Assembly: GCA_902798825.1 (NCBI GenBank)
Contig: CADBYI010000002.1
Coordinates: 19,877-83,876, forward strand
Reading direction: 5' to 3'
Source: an uncultured Eubacteriales bacterium
Lineage (GTDB): Bacteria; Bacillota; Clostridia; Christensenellales; CAG-138
DNA: 64,000 nucleotides
Shown here: positions 31,432-39,668 of the stretch, piece by piece
Numbering within the stretch: the stretch's first letter is position 1
Layout: each line of letters opens with the position of its first letter
The notes under the pieces: model-generated
What the model was told of the DNA's origin: nothing
Seen by the model: the letters and a program-made list of their open reading frames with translations, nothing else
The model's database searches: none
Program-made: the position numbers and the translations under genes

Positions 31432-33429
31432 TTAATTCATGGCAATGTGCTCCATGCCTCGATAGCGTTGGCGGGCAGCCTCCATGAGCTGCTCATTCTC
31501 CAGGCTGGGAAGGCTGTATATCTCCCCGGCATCCACGGAAGCCGCTTCCAAAAGCGACATAGGACAATCCTTAAGGAAGCCGTCCTCTCGCTCCTCCCCC
31601 GCCTGGCGGATGCCCATCAGGTCTCCGGCGCCTCGAAGCTGCAGATCTCGCTCGGCGATCTTGAATCCGTCGGTGGTATCCAGCATGGCCTGGAGCCGCT
31701 CCATGGCGGTTTTCTTCTGCTCGTAGACCACCAAATAGCAGTGGGCCTGCTGCGCCCCGCGGCCCACCCGGCCCCGAAGCTGATGCATGGCGGAAAGGCC
31801 GAAACGCTCCGCTCCCTCGATGACCATATGGGCGGCCTGTGGCACGTGGACCCCCACTTCGATGACCGTGGTGGAGATGAGGATGGGGGCTTCTCCCCCA
31901 TGGAATCGGGCCATGACGTCCTGTTTTTGAGCCTCACTCATGCGGCCATGGAGCTTCAGCAGGGGTACCTCCCCCACCAGTTCCATGACCTCGTCGAACA
32001 CCTCGTCCACGGACAAGCCTTCCAGCCCCTCCGTTTTCTCGATCAGGGGGCAGACCACATAGCTCTGCTCCCCCTCCTTCACCCGCTGTGCCAGGTACCG
32101 GTACATGTCCTTGCGCTTGGCCGGTCCCACCAGATGGGTTTTGATGGGCTTGCGTCCGGCTGGGAGCTGGTCGATGACGGAAAGGTCCAGATCCCCATAG
32201 AGGATCAGGGCCAGCGTGCGGGGAATGGGCGTGGCGCTCATGACCAGCACGTCCGGCCGGTTGCCCTTCTGCTCCATGGCGGCGCGCTGTTGGACGCCGA
32301 AGCGATGCTGCTCATCGCAGACCACCACTCCCAGATTGTTGAATCGCACATTTTGGGAGAACAGGGCGTGTGTGCCGGTGACCGCCTTCCAGGCACCGCT
32401 TTCTATGTTTTGCAGAGCCGTCCGCTTCTCCCGGGTCGTTTCACTGCCCAACAGGAGGCCGCATTGGTCCCCAAAGAGAGCTTTCAGGGATTCATAGTGC
32501 TGACGGGCCAATATCTCCGTGGGCGCCAAAAGGACGCCCTGAAAGCCATCCCGGGCGGCAGCGTAGAGCGCAAACAGAGCGATGCTGGTCTTTCCGGACC
32601 CCACGTCCCCTTCGATCATTCGGTTCATGGGGATGGGGTCGCTCATGTCTCGGGCTACCTCGGCAAGGACCCGCTGCTGGGCGTGGGTTGGGGTAAAGGG
32701 CAGTGTCTTGAGATAGTCAGCCAACGACGCCTGGGCGTGAAAGGCAATGCCGTTGTGCCGTTTTCGTTCGGCCTTCAACTCCTGGGAGGCCAGGAAATAG
32801 TAGAGGGCGTCCTCATAGGCACGGCGGCGGCGGGCGTCGTCCAGCTTCGACCGATCCGTGGGAAAATGCAGCTCCCACAGGGCCTCCTTACGCCCCGGCA
32901 AACGATGCTTCTCCCGCAAGGATGCAGGCAGCGTCTCCTCCAGGTTCGCCGCTTCCAGGGCGGAGCGGATGCCGTCCCGCAGGTTGGATTGGGTCAGCCC
33001 CTTGAGGGTCGCATACACGGGCACGATGCCGCGAAGCTCCTTCGCGAGCAGCGGATTCAGCAGGGCGGGTGCTCCCTTGTCCCCGATATGGACCCGGCCT
33101 GAAGCGATGTATGTCTGTCCCGCCTCCAGGCCCTTGGCACGATAGGGCTGGTTGAAGTAGCGCAATGCCACCCGCTTGCCTGCGGCGTCCCGTCCATAGA
33201 CGGAAACGGTGGTCAACCCCTTCCGTGAATACCAGGAGGGACCGGAGGTCAACTGAACTTGCACCGACGCAAAGGTACCGTCCACCAGCTCCGCCACCGG
33301 CGTGCAGGTGGAATAATCAAGATAGCTGCTGGGATAGTAGGTCACCAAGTCGCCCAGGCTTTCGATCCCCAGCTGTCGCAGAAGCTCTATTCTTTTGGGG
33401 CCGATGCCCTTGATGTCTGCAAGCTCCAT
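31432..33429 (-). CDS. recG: ATP-dependent DNA helicase RecG
   Basis: RecG remodels stalled forks and branch-migrates Holliday junctions. The 665-residue product has the N-terminal wedge/OB region (IKGIGPKRIELLRQLGI onward), Walker A GDVGSGKTS, the DEQH box VVCDEQHRFGVQQR, and the C-terminal helicase domain with QLRGRVGRG. Length fits the family (about 680). The ATG at 33429 lies only six bases after the T-tract of the fakA terminator and has no ribosome binding site, yet it begins exactly where RecG proteins begin. Confidence 0.96.
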   Translation of the reverse strand: MELADIKGIGPKRIELLRQLGIESLGDLVTYYPSSYLDYSTCTPVAELVDGTFASVQVQLTSGPSWYSRKGLTTVSVYGRDAAGKRVALRYFNQPYRAKGLEAGQTYIASGRVHIGDKGAPALLNPLLAKELRGIVPVYATLKGLTQSNLRDGIRSALEAANLEETLPASLREKHRLPGRKEALWELHFPTDRSKLDDARRRRAYEDALYYFLASQELKAERKRHNGIAFHAQASLADYLKTLPFTPTHAQQRVLAEVARDMSDPIPMNRMIEGDVGSGKTSIALFALYAAARDGFQGVLLAPTEILARQHYESLKALFGDQCGLLLGSETTREKRTALQNIESGAWKAVTGTHALFSQNVRFNNLGVVVCDEQHRFGVQQRAAMEQKGNRPDVLVMSATPIPRTLALILYGDLDLSVIDQLPAGRKPIKTHLVGPAKRKDMYRYLAQRVKEGEQSYVVCPLIEKTEGLEGLSVDEVFDEVMELVGEVPLLKLHGRMSEAQKQDVMARFHGGEAPILISTTVIEVGVHVPQAAHMVIEGAERFGLSAMHQLRGRVGRGAQQAHCYLVVYEQKKTAMERLQAMLDTTDGFKIAERDLQLRGAGDLMGIRQAGEEREDGFLKDCPMSLLEAASVDAGEIYSLPSLENEQLMEAARQRYRGMEHIAMN

Positions 33430-33435
33430 GATTTG

Positions 33436-33459
33436 AAAAAAGCCGCCGGTGGGCGGCTT
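33436..33459 (-). terminator. Intrinsic terminator between fakA and recG
   Basis: GCCGCC (33452-33457 on the minus strand) and GGCGGC (33442-33447) pair around a CACC loop, followed directly by TTTTTT (33441-33436). Confidence 0.85.
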
Positions 33460-33471
33460 GTGATTTCGTTC

Positions 33472-35127
33472 TCAGAGTACCGAGAAGTAGTAGCTGTAGA
33501 GGGGTTGTCCGCCGTTGCGGCTCATGAACTCAGACTCGGGATACTTCTCCTCCAGCCGGGCGATCAGGGCGTCCGCTCTGCTCTCCTCAACGTCCGCGCC
33601 GTAGTACACGGTGACGGAGCATTCGTCGTCCCCCAGCTTCTCGATCATATGCTCCACCAGCTCGAAGGCCGCTTCGTCCGCATCGGGGCTGACGGTATTC
33701 AGATCCCCATCCAGCATGCCGATGAAGTCCCCCTGATGGATGACCTTGCCGTTGAGCTGGGTCTCCCTTACCGCGAAAGTGACGGAGCCGGAGATGACCT
33801 CCTGGAAGGCTTCGGTCATGTTGCTCACGTTGTTCTCCAGGGATTCGTCGGGATTGAAGGCCATGGCCGCCGCGATGCCCTGGGGAATGGTCTTGGTGGG
33901 CAGCACCTCCACATGACAGCTGCACAGCACGGAGGCCTGGGTTGCGGCCAGGATGATGTTGCTGTTGTTGGGCAGGATGAACACGTTGCGGGCGTTCACC
34001 TGATGGACCGCATTGACGATGCTGTCGATGCTGGGGTTCATGGTCTGGCCGCCGGAGATGATATAGTCCGTAGACAGGGCCCGGAACACCTCGTCCACCC
34101 CTGCGCCGCAGCTGACGGATATGAGGGCAAACTCCTTCTCGTTCTTCTTGCGGTTGGCGGCCAGCTGCCGATTCTGCTCCCGCATGTTTTCGATCTTGAT
34201 CCGGTCCAGCTCGCCATAGCGCATAGCCATCTGCAGAACCTTCCCGGGGCAGTTGGAATGGACATGGATCTTCACCGTGTCGCTGTCGCAGGCCACCACC
34301 ACGGAGTCGCCCACCCGTTCCAGATGCCGACGGAACTGATCCAAATCCTTCTCCTCGAAGCCGTCATACAGATGGACGATGAAGAACTCAGTGCAGTAGC
34401 CAAACTGGATATCCTCGGCGTTGAACTGGTCGAAACTGGCCGTTTCGCCGGATTCCTTCTCCTCGGTCTTTTCCTCTTTCGGCAGGACTTCCAGATTCAC
34501 CTCGCCGTTCATGGCCATCAAAAAGCCCTGGTAGATGAACAGCAGACCCTTTCCGCCGGAGTCCACCACCCCCGCTTCCTTGAGCACGGGCAGCAGGTCA
34601 GGAGTGATCCGCAAGGATTCCTCGCCCTTTTGAAGGCACAGGATCATCAGCGCCTCGCAGCCCAGTCCCCCATCCGTATCCAACGCTTTTTGCAGTTCCT
34701 CGGAGATCATGCGGGACACGGTGAGGATGGTCCCCTCCTTGGGCTTCATGACGGCCTTATAGGCGGCCTTGGTGCCCTCCGCCATGGCGGCGACAAAGGC
34801 GATACCGTCCAGCTCCTCGTGGCCCTTGGCGACCTTGTAAAAGCCCCTGAACAGCTGGGACAGGATGACGCCGGAATTGCCTCGGGCGCTTCTCAAAGCA
34901 CCGGAGGAGACCTTTGCCATCACTTCCTCCACGGTGGCCGTCTCGGGCATGGTCCGCAAATCCTTCACAGCACCCTGCATGGTCATGGACATATTGGTGC
35001 CCGTATCCCCATCGGGAACGGGGAACACGTTCAGCGAGTCCACCAGCGCCCGGTTCTTCTCAAGCAACGTTGCGCCAGCCAGGAACATGTCCCTGAGCAG
35101 AGCGCCGTCTATGGTATCTTTAATCAA
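33472..35127 (-). CDS. fakA: DAK2-domain fatty acid kinase FakA (YloV type)
   Basis: FakA phosphorylates fatty acids held by a FakB protein, feeding them to phospholipid synthesis. The 551-residue product has the N-terminal DAK2/DhaL nucleotide domain (NVFPVPDGDTGTNMS, about 34-48; NSGVILSQ; GGKGLL) followed by the DegV-like middle and C-terminal domains of the YloV family. The start is TTG at 35127, eight bases after GGAGG; no ATG lies nearby. It follows asp23 by 21 bases, the conserved yloU-yloV pairing, and precedes recG as in B. subtilis. No fakB gene is in the window. Confidence 0.92.
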   Translation of the reverse strand: MIKDTIDGALLRDMFLAGATLLEKNRALVDSLNVFPVPDGDTGTNMSMTMQGAVKDLRTMPETATVEEVMAKVSSGALRSARGNSGVILSQLFRGFYKVAKGHEELDGIAFVAAMAEGTKAAYKAVMKPKEGTILTVSRMISEELQKALDTDGGLGCEALMILCLQKGEESLRITPDLLPVLKEAGVVDSGGKGLLFIYQGFLMAMNGEVNLEVLPKEEKTEEKESGETASFDQFNAEDIQFGYCTEFFIVHLYDGFEEKDLDQFRRHLERVGDSVVVACDSDTVKIHVHSNCPGKVLQMAMRYGELDRIKIENMREQNRQLAANRKKNEKEFALISVSCGAGVDEVFRALSTDYIISGGQTMNPSIDSIVNAVHQVNARNVFILPNNSNIILAATQASVLCSCHVEVLPTKTIPQGIAAAMAFNPDESLENNVSNMTEAFQEVISGSVTFAVRETQLNGKVIHQGDFIGMLDGDLNTVSPDADEAAFELVEHMIEKLGDDECSVTVYYGADVEESRADALIARLEEKYPESEFMSRNGGQPLYSYYFSVL

Positions 35128-35148
35128 ACTACTTTCCTCCCGGGCGTA

Positions 35149-35505
35149 TTAGACTACTCGGATCCCTTCCACGTGAATGTTCACGTTGTTCACATTGACG
35201 CCGGTGAATTCCTCCACCCGATACTTCACATTGCTCTTGCAATTGGAAGCAACGGCCGGCAGGGAAACGCCGTACTGCAGAATGACATACAGATCGATAT
35301 CCACCAGATTCTCGTTCACGGTGGTGACCTTGATCCCCTTCTTCAGATTGTCCTTTCCCAGCAGCTCCGCCAGCGTGTCGCCTGTGCGCTTCGAGCACAT
35401 GCCGACGATCCCGTAGTTTTCTACCGCGGCATAGCCAGCCACGATGGAGACAAGTTCCTCCGCCATGGTGATCTTGCCGTATTCGTTTTTGATCTCAATC
35501 GTCAT
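35149..35505 (-). CDS. Asp23/Gls24 family envelope protein (YloU type)
   Basis: This 118-residue protein belongs to the Asp23/Gls24 family, linked to envelope stress and alkaline shock in Gram-positive bacteria. It shows the repeated alpha/beta pattern with YGKITMAEELVSIVAGYAAVE and a C-terminal VNNVNIHVEGIRV. The ATG at 35505 has AAAGGAG eight bases upstream; an upstream in-frame start lacks support. It precedes fakA, the usual yloU-yloV order. Confidence 0.9.
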   Translation of the reverse strand: MTIEIKNEYGKITMAEELVSIVAGYAAVENYGIVGMCSKRTGDTLAELLGKDNLKKGIKVTTVNENLVDIDLYVILQYGVSLPAVASNCKSNVKYRVEEFTGVNVNNVNIHVEGIRVV

Positions 35506-35575
35506 GCTGCGTCTCCTTTCTGATTCCCCATTGTACTGAGTGTATGCACGCCGGCTCACCGGGTATGCTCACCGA

Positions 35576-36322
35576 TTACTCCTCGTCGTCCTCGGGCAGG
35601 TTGCCGTTGTGATAGACCTCCTGCACGTCGTCGTTGTCCTCCAGGTTGTCCAGGAACCGGTAGACCTTTTCCACCGTCTCCGGATCGCTGATGTCCACGG
35701 TGTTCTGGGGGATCATGGCCACCTCCGCCTTCAGGAAGGTGTACCCCTTCCCCTCAAGGGCCTCGCGGACCGCGGAGAAATCGGAGGGCGCGGTGTAGAC
35801 CTCAAAGGCATCGTCCTGGGGAACGAAATCCTCGGCGCCGGCGTCCAGGGCCTCCATCATGACCTCGTCCTCGTCCATGAGGGCCGTGCGCTCGATGATG
35901 ATCTGGCCCTTCTTGTCGAACATCCAGGCCACGGAACCGGTGGCGCCCAGATTCCCGCCGGCCTTGGAGAAGATATGGCGCATCTCCGCCGCGATACGGT
36001 TTCTGTTGTCGGTGACGATCTCCACATACACGGCCAGGTTGCCGGGGCCGTACCCTTCATAGGTGATCTCCTCATAGTTGACGGAGCCGGCCTCGCCCGC
36101 CGCCTTCTTGATGGAGCGGTTGATGTTGTCGTTGGGCATGTTGGCCGCCTTCGCCTTGGCGATGACGTCGCGAAGCTTGGAGTTGTTGGCAGGATCGGGA
36201 CCGCCGCCCTCTTTGACGGCGATGACGATCTCACGACCGATCTTGGTAAAGATCTTGCCGCGGGCGGCGTCGGTCTTTTCCTTCTTGTTCTTGATGTTTG
36301 CCCATTTGGAATGTCCGGACAT
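35576..36322 (-). CDS. YebC/PmpR family regulatory or translation-associated protein
   Basis: The 248-residue product opens with [31 protein letters not shown] residues diagnostic of YebC. It also has [24 protein letters not shown] and [11 protein letters not shown]. Family members act as transcription regulators, and recent work links YebC to relief of ribosome stalling; the role here is not decided by sequence. GGAGG precedes the ATG. It follows the NagB-like gene by 24 bases. Confidence 0.95.
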   Translation of the reverse strand: MSGHSKWANIKNKKEKTDAARGKIFTKIGREIVIAVKEGGGPDPANNSKLRDVIAKAKAANMPNDNINRSIKKAAGEAGSVNYEEITYEGYGPGNLAVYVEIVTDNRNRIAAEMRHIFSKAGGNLGATGSVAWMFDKKGQIIIERTALMDEDEVMMEALDAGAEDFVPQDDAFEVYTAPSDFSAVREALEGKGYTFLKAEVAMIPQNTVDISDPETVEKVYRFLDNLEDNDDVQEVYHNGNLPEDDEE

Positions 36323-36346
36323 AGTAACCTCCTGAAAGAAAATGAA

Positions 36347-37018
36347 TTATCCCAATAGAGATGCGGCTTCCTCATCCAAAAGGAAGGTGGCAGCCGCATG
36401 CAATTGCAGCATACTGGCGGGCAAGGCGGTGTTCACCGCCCCGCGGATGGCGCTTCGGGCCACTTCGGCCATATCCCGGCCGGTCATGAGCACGATGAGC
36501 TTTTTTGCGGACATCAGGGTGCTGATCCCCGCCGTCACGATCTTATCCCCCTTGTAGAGTTCCACATGGGTGGTGGGGGCGATCCCCTCCTCCGGCACGT
36601 TGAACAGAAGGGACCCGTCCGGCCCCGCGCTCAACAGAGCCACGTCCATACCCCCCGCCTGCAGGATGGTGTCCTCGAAGCCATGGCAGCTGTCCGCCCA
36701 GTTGTCGGACACGTCGTCGGGCGCCAGCACCTTTTCTTCGCCCAGGGAAAGCTCCTGATACAGGGACCTGTCCATGAAGGTGCGCAGCGGCTCCTTCCCT
36801 TCCTCTCGGACCCGCTCGGAAAGCTGGAACACGGTGGCCTTGCCCCAGCTCAACAGGCCGTTCATGGTCATAGCCCGCAGGGACTGAAAAACCGGGACCA
36901 GCGACGATGAGCAATCCACCCCCAGCACCAGGGAAGGCTTTTCAATGAGCTGCCCACCGAGGAGCGTGGCCGCCGCGGTGGCCGCAGTCTGGGCGTCGGA
37001 AAAGACCAGGACGCTCAT
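36347..37018 (-). CDS. NagB-like (glucosamine-6-phosphate deaminase fold) protein, likely inactive
   Basis: The 223-residue protein aligns with NagB/6-phosphogluconolactonase family sugar isomerases along its length: VLGVDCSSS (phosphate loop), TVFQLSERV (catalytic loop), SAGPDGSLLFNVP, and the well-kept end GAVNTALPASMLQLH with LLDEEA. Compared with E. coli NagB, catalytic Asp72 (NMDEY) is serine, His143 (NDGHIAFNE) is serine and Glu148 is valine, and the PTGGTP phosphate loop is lost. It is therefore unlikely to deaminate glucosamine-6-phosphate; a binding or regulatory role is inference. It is coupled by ATGA to the upstream hydrolase. Confidence 0.78.
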   Translation of the reverse strand: MSVLVFSDAQTAATAAATLLGGQLIEKPSLVLGVDCSSSLVPVFQSLRAMTMNGLLSWGKATVFQLSERVREEGKEPLRTFMDRSLYQELSLGEEKVLAPDDVSDNWADSCHGFEDTILQAGGMDVALLSAGPDGSLLFNVPEEGIAPTTHVELYKGDKIVTAGISTLMSAKKLIVLMTGRDMAEVARSAIRGAVNTALPASMLQLHAAATFLLDEEAASLLG

Positions 37019-37956
37019 TCGCGCTCCCCTCCCGCCGCCACAGCCTCCAGAAACAGCAGCACGTCAGCGTAGACTTCCTGACGGTTGGTCTCGTTCAGAA
37101 TTTCGTGACGGGCGCCGGGATAGAGCTTGAAGGTCACTCGGGTGTGGTTGGTGTTCGCCAGGAACTTGCTGACCTTTTTCACGCCCTTGCCCATGCCGCC
37201 CACCGGGTCCATGTCGCCGGAAATCAGCAGGATGGGCATGTTGGGCACCTTAGCCGCCCATTTCGGGTTGGCAATGTGGCCCATGGCGCCCATCAGATCC
37301 CCGTATCCATAGGGAGTGAAGGGGAACCCGCACAGAGGATCATCCATATACGTCTTCACGTTCTCCTCGTCCCGGCTCAGCCAGTCGAAGGGCGTTTTAG
37401 CCCCGGGTATCTTCTTGGCGAAGCCGCCGAAGCAGAGCTTGTCCAGCTTGGGACTGGGCTCCTTCCCCCGACCCGCCTTGATCTTCCGGTTGCAGAGGAA
37501 TCTGCCGATGGCCGCCATGGAGTTGGGCCCGGAGGTGCCGCAGAGGACCACGGCGTCAAAGTCGTTGGTGTAGCGGGAGATGTAATCCTGGGAAAGAAGG
37601 GACCCCATGGAATGGCCGTAGAGGGTCACGCTTATTTGGGGATTCTCCTTACGGACCGTGGCGCAGAGGGTGCGGATATCCAGCAGCGTCTTGCCCCAGC
37701 CGTCCTCGGTGCCGAAATACCCCCGAGGCATGCCCTCCTTCCAGCTCTTGCCGTGGGAAGGAAGGTCCAGACCGGACACCAAAAAGCCGTTTTCCGCCAG
37801 GAACTTGGCGAACGCGTCGTAACGGGCGATGTATTCCGACATGCCGTGAACCAGCACCACCGCGCCGCGGATCTCCTCGGGGATCCACTGCCGATAGACG
37901 ATATCACACAGGCCTGTGGCCGACGGAAACCTGCGTTCCTTTTGCGTGATGCTCAT
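37015..37956 (-). CDS. Alpha/beta hydrolase, monoacylglycerol lipase/lysophospholipase-like
   Basis: The 313-residue product is a serine hydrolase of the monoacylglycerol-lipase type (Hydrolase_4). It has the oxyanion region VLVHGMSEYIARYD, the LDLPSHGKS block, nucleophile GHSMGS, acid residue in ISGDMDPVGG and histidine in PGARHEILNE. It is probably cytoplasmic, without a signal peptide. The ATG at 37956 is nine bases after GGAGG; an ATG at 37962 is too close to that site. Its own promoter is strong. Confidence 0.88.
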   Translation of the reverse strand: MSITQKERRFPSATGLCDIVYRQWIPEEIRGAVVLVHGMSEYIARYDAFAKFLAENGFLVSGLDLPSHGKSWKEGMPRGYFGTEDGWGKTLLDIRTLCATVRKENPQISVTLYGHSMGSLLSQDYISRYTNDFDAVVLCGTSGPNSMAAIGRFLCNRKIKAGRGKEPSPKLDKLCFGGFAKKIPGAKTPFDWLSRDEENVKTYMDDPLCGFPFTPYGYGDLMGAMGHIANPKWAAKVPNMPILLISGDMDPVGGMGKGVKKVSKFLANTNHTRVTFKLYPGARHEILNETNRQEVYADVLLFLEAVAAGGERE

Positions 37957-37989
37957 CCCCATAAACCTCCACATTATATAGGATAGTGT

Positions 37990-38018
37990 ATTTTAGCACA
38001 TGCAAACAGAAATTTCAA
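37990..38018 (-). promoter_or_regulatory. Predicted promoter of hydrolase-nagB-like-yebC
   Basis: On the minus strand TTGAAA (38013-38018) and TAAAAT (37990-37995) lie 17 bases apart, and TG one base before the -10 box makes it an extended -10. Confidence 0.7.
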
Positions 38019-38048
38019 GAGAAAGCCCATAGAATGTGTCCGGTCGAT

Positions 38049-38255
38049 TCAGGCATCGGTTAGTCCCGCCTTATCCAGAAGCAAAACCACATCCCCCTGC
38101 TGCAGGATGCGGCCTTCCCCATTCAGGGCATATAGCAGGGCGGCCAGCTTCCCCACGCTGATGCCCAGCTCCTTTGCCAAAGCCTTTCTATCCTCTATAC
38201 GACACGCGCCCAGATATGCCCGATCGCGCAGTGCCTTGATCAGCTTCTCTTCCAT
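38049..38255 (-). CDS. Small winged-helix-like protein of unknown function
   Basis: This 68-residue protein begins at ATG 38255 with CGGAGG five bases upstream. It shows a helix-turn-helix-like stretch (RKALAKELGISVGKLAALLYAL, about 24-45) followed by a wing-like segment (GRILQQGDVVLLLDKAG). I do not recognise a named family. It is transcribed divergently from exoA from a promoter sharing the same -35 box, so a regulatory link to exoA is possible but is inference. A reading extended upstream to 38495 would lie inside exoA and is not supported. Confidence 0.7.
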   Translation of the reverse strand: MEEKLIKALRDRAYLGACRIEDRKALAKELGISVGKLAALLYALNGEGRILQQGDVVLLLDKAGLTDA

Positions 38256-38274
38256 GGTTTCCTCCGTTTTTTGT

Positions 38275-38303
38275 ATAGTATTGCTTTTGTCCGTTCTTGT
38301 CAA
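38275..38303 (-). promoter_or_regulatory. Predicted promoter of the small winged-helix-like gene
   Basis: TTGACA (38298-38303) and TACTAT (38275-38280) lie 17 bases apart on the minus strand. Its -35 box overlaps the exoA -35 box by five of six bases. Confidence 0.75.
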
Positions 38304-38325
38304 CAAAGGGGGCAGATGGTATAAT
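38297..38325 (+). promoter_or_regulatory. Predicted promoter of exoA, leaderless layout
   Basis: TTGTCA (38297-38302) and TATAAT (38320-38325) lie 17 bases apart on the plus strand. The exoA ATG begins seven bases after the -10 box, where transcription would be expected to start, and no ribosome binding site is present. Confidence 0.75.
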
Positions 38326-38331
38326 GAGCCC

Positions 38332-39090
38332 ATGAAACTGATCTCATGGAACGTAAACGGCCTTAGAGCCTGCCTTGCCAAAGGCTTTTTGGATTTCGTC
38401 CAGGCGGAACAGCCGGACATCATCGGGCTGCAGGAGACCAAGCTCCAGCCGGAGCAGGTCAATTTTGAGCTGCCCGGGTACACCATGTATTTCAACAGCG
38501 CGGAAAAGAAGGGCTATTCCGGCACCGCCGTGTTCGTAAAGGAGCCGCCCCTCTCCGTCACCTTCGGCATGGGTGTGGAGGAGCATGACCACGAGGGCCG
38601 CGTCATCACGCTGGAATACCAGGCGTTCTATTTCGTCACCGTGTATACCCCCAACTCTCAGGATGGGCTTCGAAGGCTCGACTATCGAATGACCTGGGAG
38701 GACGCGTTTTTGACGTATCTCAAGGGGCTGGATGAAAAGAAACCCGTTATCGTCTGCGGGGACCTCAATGTGGCCCACGAGGAGATCGACATCAAGAACC
38801 CCAAAACGAACCGGATGAACGCTGGCTTCACCGATGAGGAACGGGCCAAGATGACCGTTTTGCTGGACAGCGGTTTCGCGGACACCTTCCGCCGCCTGTA
38901 TCCGGACGCCCGGGATCGGTACTCATGGTGGAGCTACCGTTTCCATGCCCGGGAGAACAACGCCGGCTGGCGCATCGATTACTTTTTGGTCAGCGAGCGT
39001 CTCATGGACCGGGTCCAGGACAGCCTCATTTTGAGCGACGTGTTCGGCAGCGACCACTGCCCCGTCGAGCTGCTTTTGGAGGCCCTATGA
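38332..39090 (+). CDS. xth: Exodeoxyribonuclease III / AP endonuclease
   Basis: This 252-residue enzyme of the exonuclease III (ExoA/XthA) family cuts DNA at abasic sites. Catalytic blocks are SWNVNGLRA, LQETKLQ, YTPNSQ, CGDLNVAHEEID, YSWWSYR, WRIDYFLVS and GSDHCPVEL. The ATG at 38332 gives the exact family N terminus (MKLISWNVNG). It is followed by maf, uvrC and trpS in a tight series, so the leaderless start affects a repair-rich operon. The stop overlaps maf as ATGA. Confidence 0.96.
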   Translation: MKLISWNVNGLRACLAKGFLDFVQAEQPDIIGLQETKLQPEQVNFELPGYTMYFNSAEKKGYSGTAVFVKEPPLSVTFGMGVEEHDHEGRVITLEYQAFYFVTVYTPNSQDGLRRLDYRMTWEDAFLTYLKGLDEKKPVIVCGDLNVAHEEIDIKNPKTNRMNAGFTDEERAKMTVLLDSGFADTFRRLYPDARDRYSWWSYRFHARENNAGWRIDYFLVSERLMDRVQDSLILSDVFGSDHCPVELLLEAL

Positions 39091-39668
39091 AGATCATCCT
39101 TGCCTCCCAATCCCCTCGGCGCCGGGAGATACTGACCCTGATGGAGATACCCTTTAAGGTCATCGAAAGCCATGTGCAGGAGATACCCCCCGAAGGCGCC
39201 ACGCCGGAGGAGTTGGTGAAGGCCCTGGCGGAGCAGAAGGCCCGGGCGGTGTTTAGTTTGCATCCCAACGACTGCGTCATCGGCGCGGACACGGTGGTTG
39301 ACCTGGACGGCCGGGTGCTGGGCAAGCCCCACACCCCGGAACGGGCCAGGGAATACTTGCATCTGCTGCAGGGCCGGAGCCACATCGTATACACCGGCAT
39401 TTGCGTGCTGACCCCGGGCCATGCGGACATCCGCTCCGCCCGGACGGACGTGACCTTTCGGCCCATGAGCGACGAGGAGATCGACTGGTACGTGAACACC
39501 GGCGACCCCTTGGACAAGGCGGGCTCCTATGGGGTCCAGGGCCCTGCCAGCCTCTTTGTGGATCATCTGGAGGGCAACTATTTCAACATCATCGGCATGC
39601 CCGCCCCCACCCTCTATGAGATGCTGCTCTCGGCCCATGTGATCGATCAGCAACACAGGGTCCTATGA
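39087..39668 (+). CDS. maf: Maf-like nucleotide pyrophosphatase
   Basis: Maf proteins hydrolyse non-canonical nucleoside triphosphates and can arrest division. The 193-residue product has the start motif ASQSPRRREIL, EVVPE-like ESHVQEIPPEG, IGADTVVDLDGRVLGKP and the C-terminal GSYGVQGPASLFVDHLEGNYFNI segment. The ATG at 39087 overlaps the exoA stop; the stop overlaps uvrC as ATGA. Length fits (about 190). Confidence 0.95.
   Translation: MKIILASQSPRRREILTLMEIPFKVIESHVQEIPPEGATPEELVKALAEQKARAVFSLHPNDCVIGADTVVDLDGRVLGKPHTPERAREYLHLLQGRSHIVYTGICVLTPGHADIRSARTDVTFRPMSDEEIDWYVNTGDPLDKAGSYGVQGPASLFVDHLEGNYFNIIGMPAPTLYEMLLSAHVIDQQHRVL

Noticed and set aside
33259..35523. Open frame of more than 750 codons on the plus strand
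   Set aside because: It lies opposite fakA, asp23 and the start of recG. It shows no recognisable domain and comes from codon bias in GC-rich genes.
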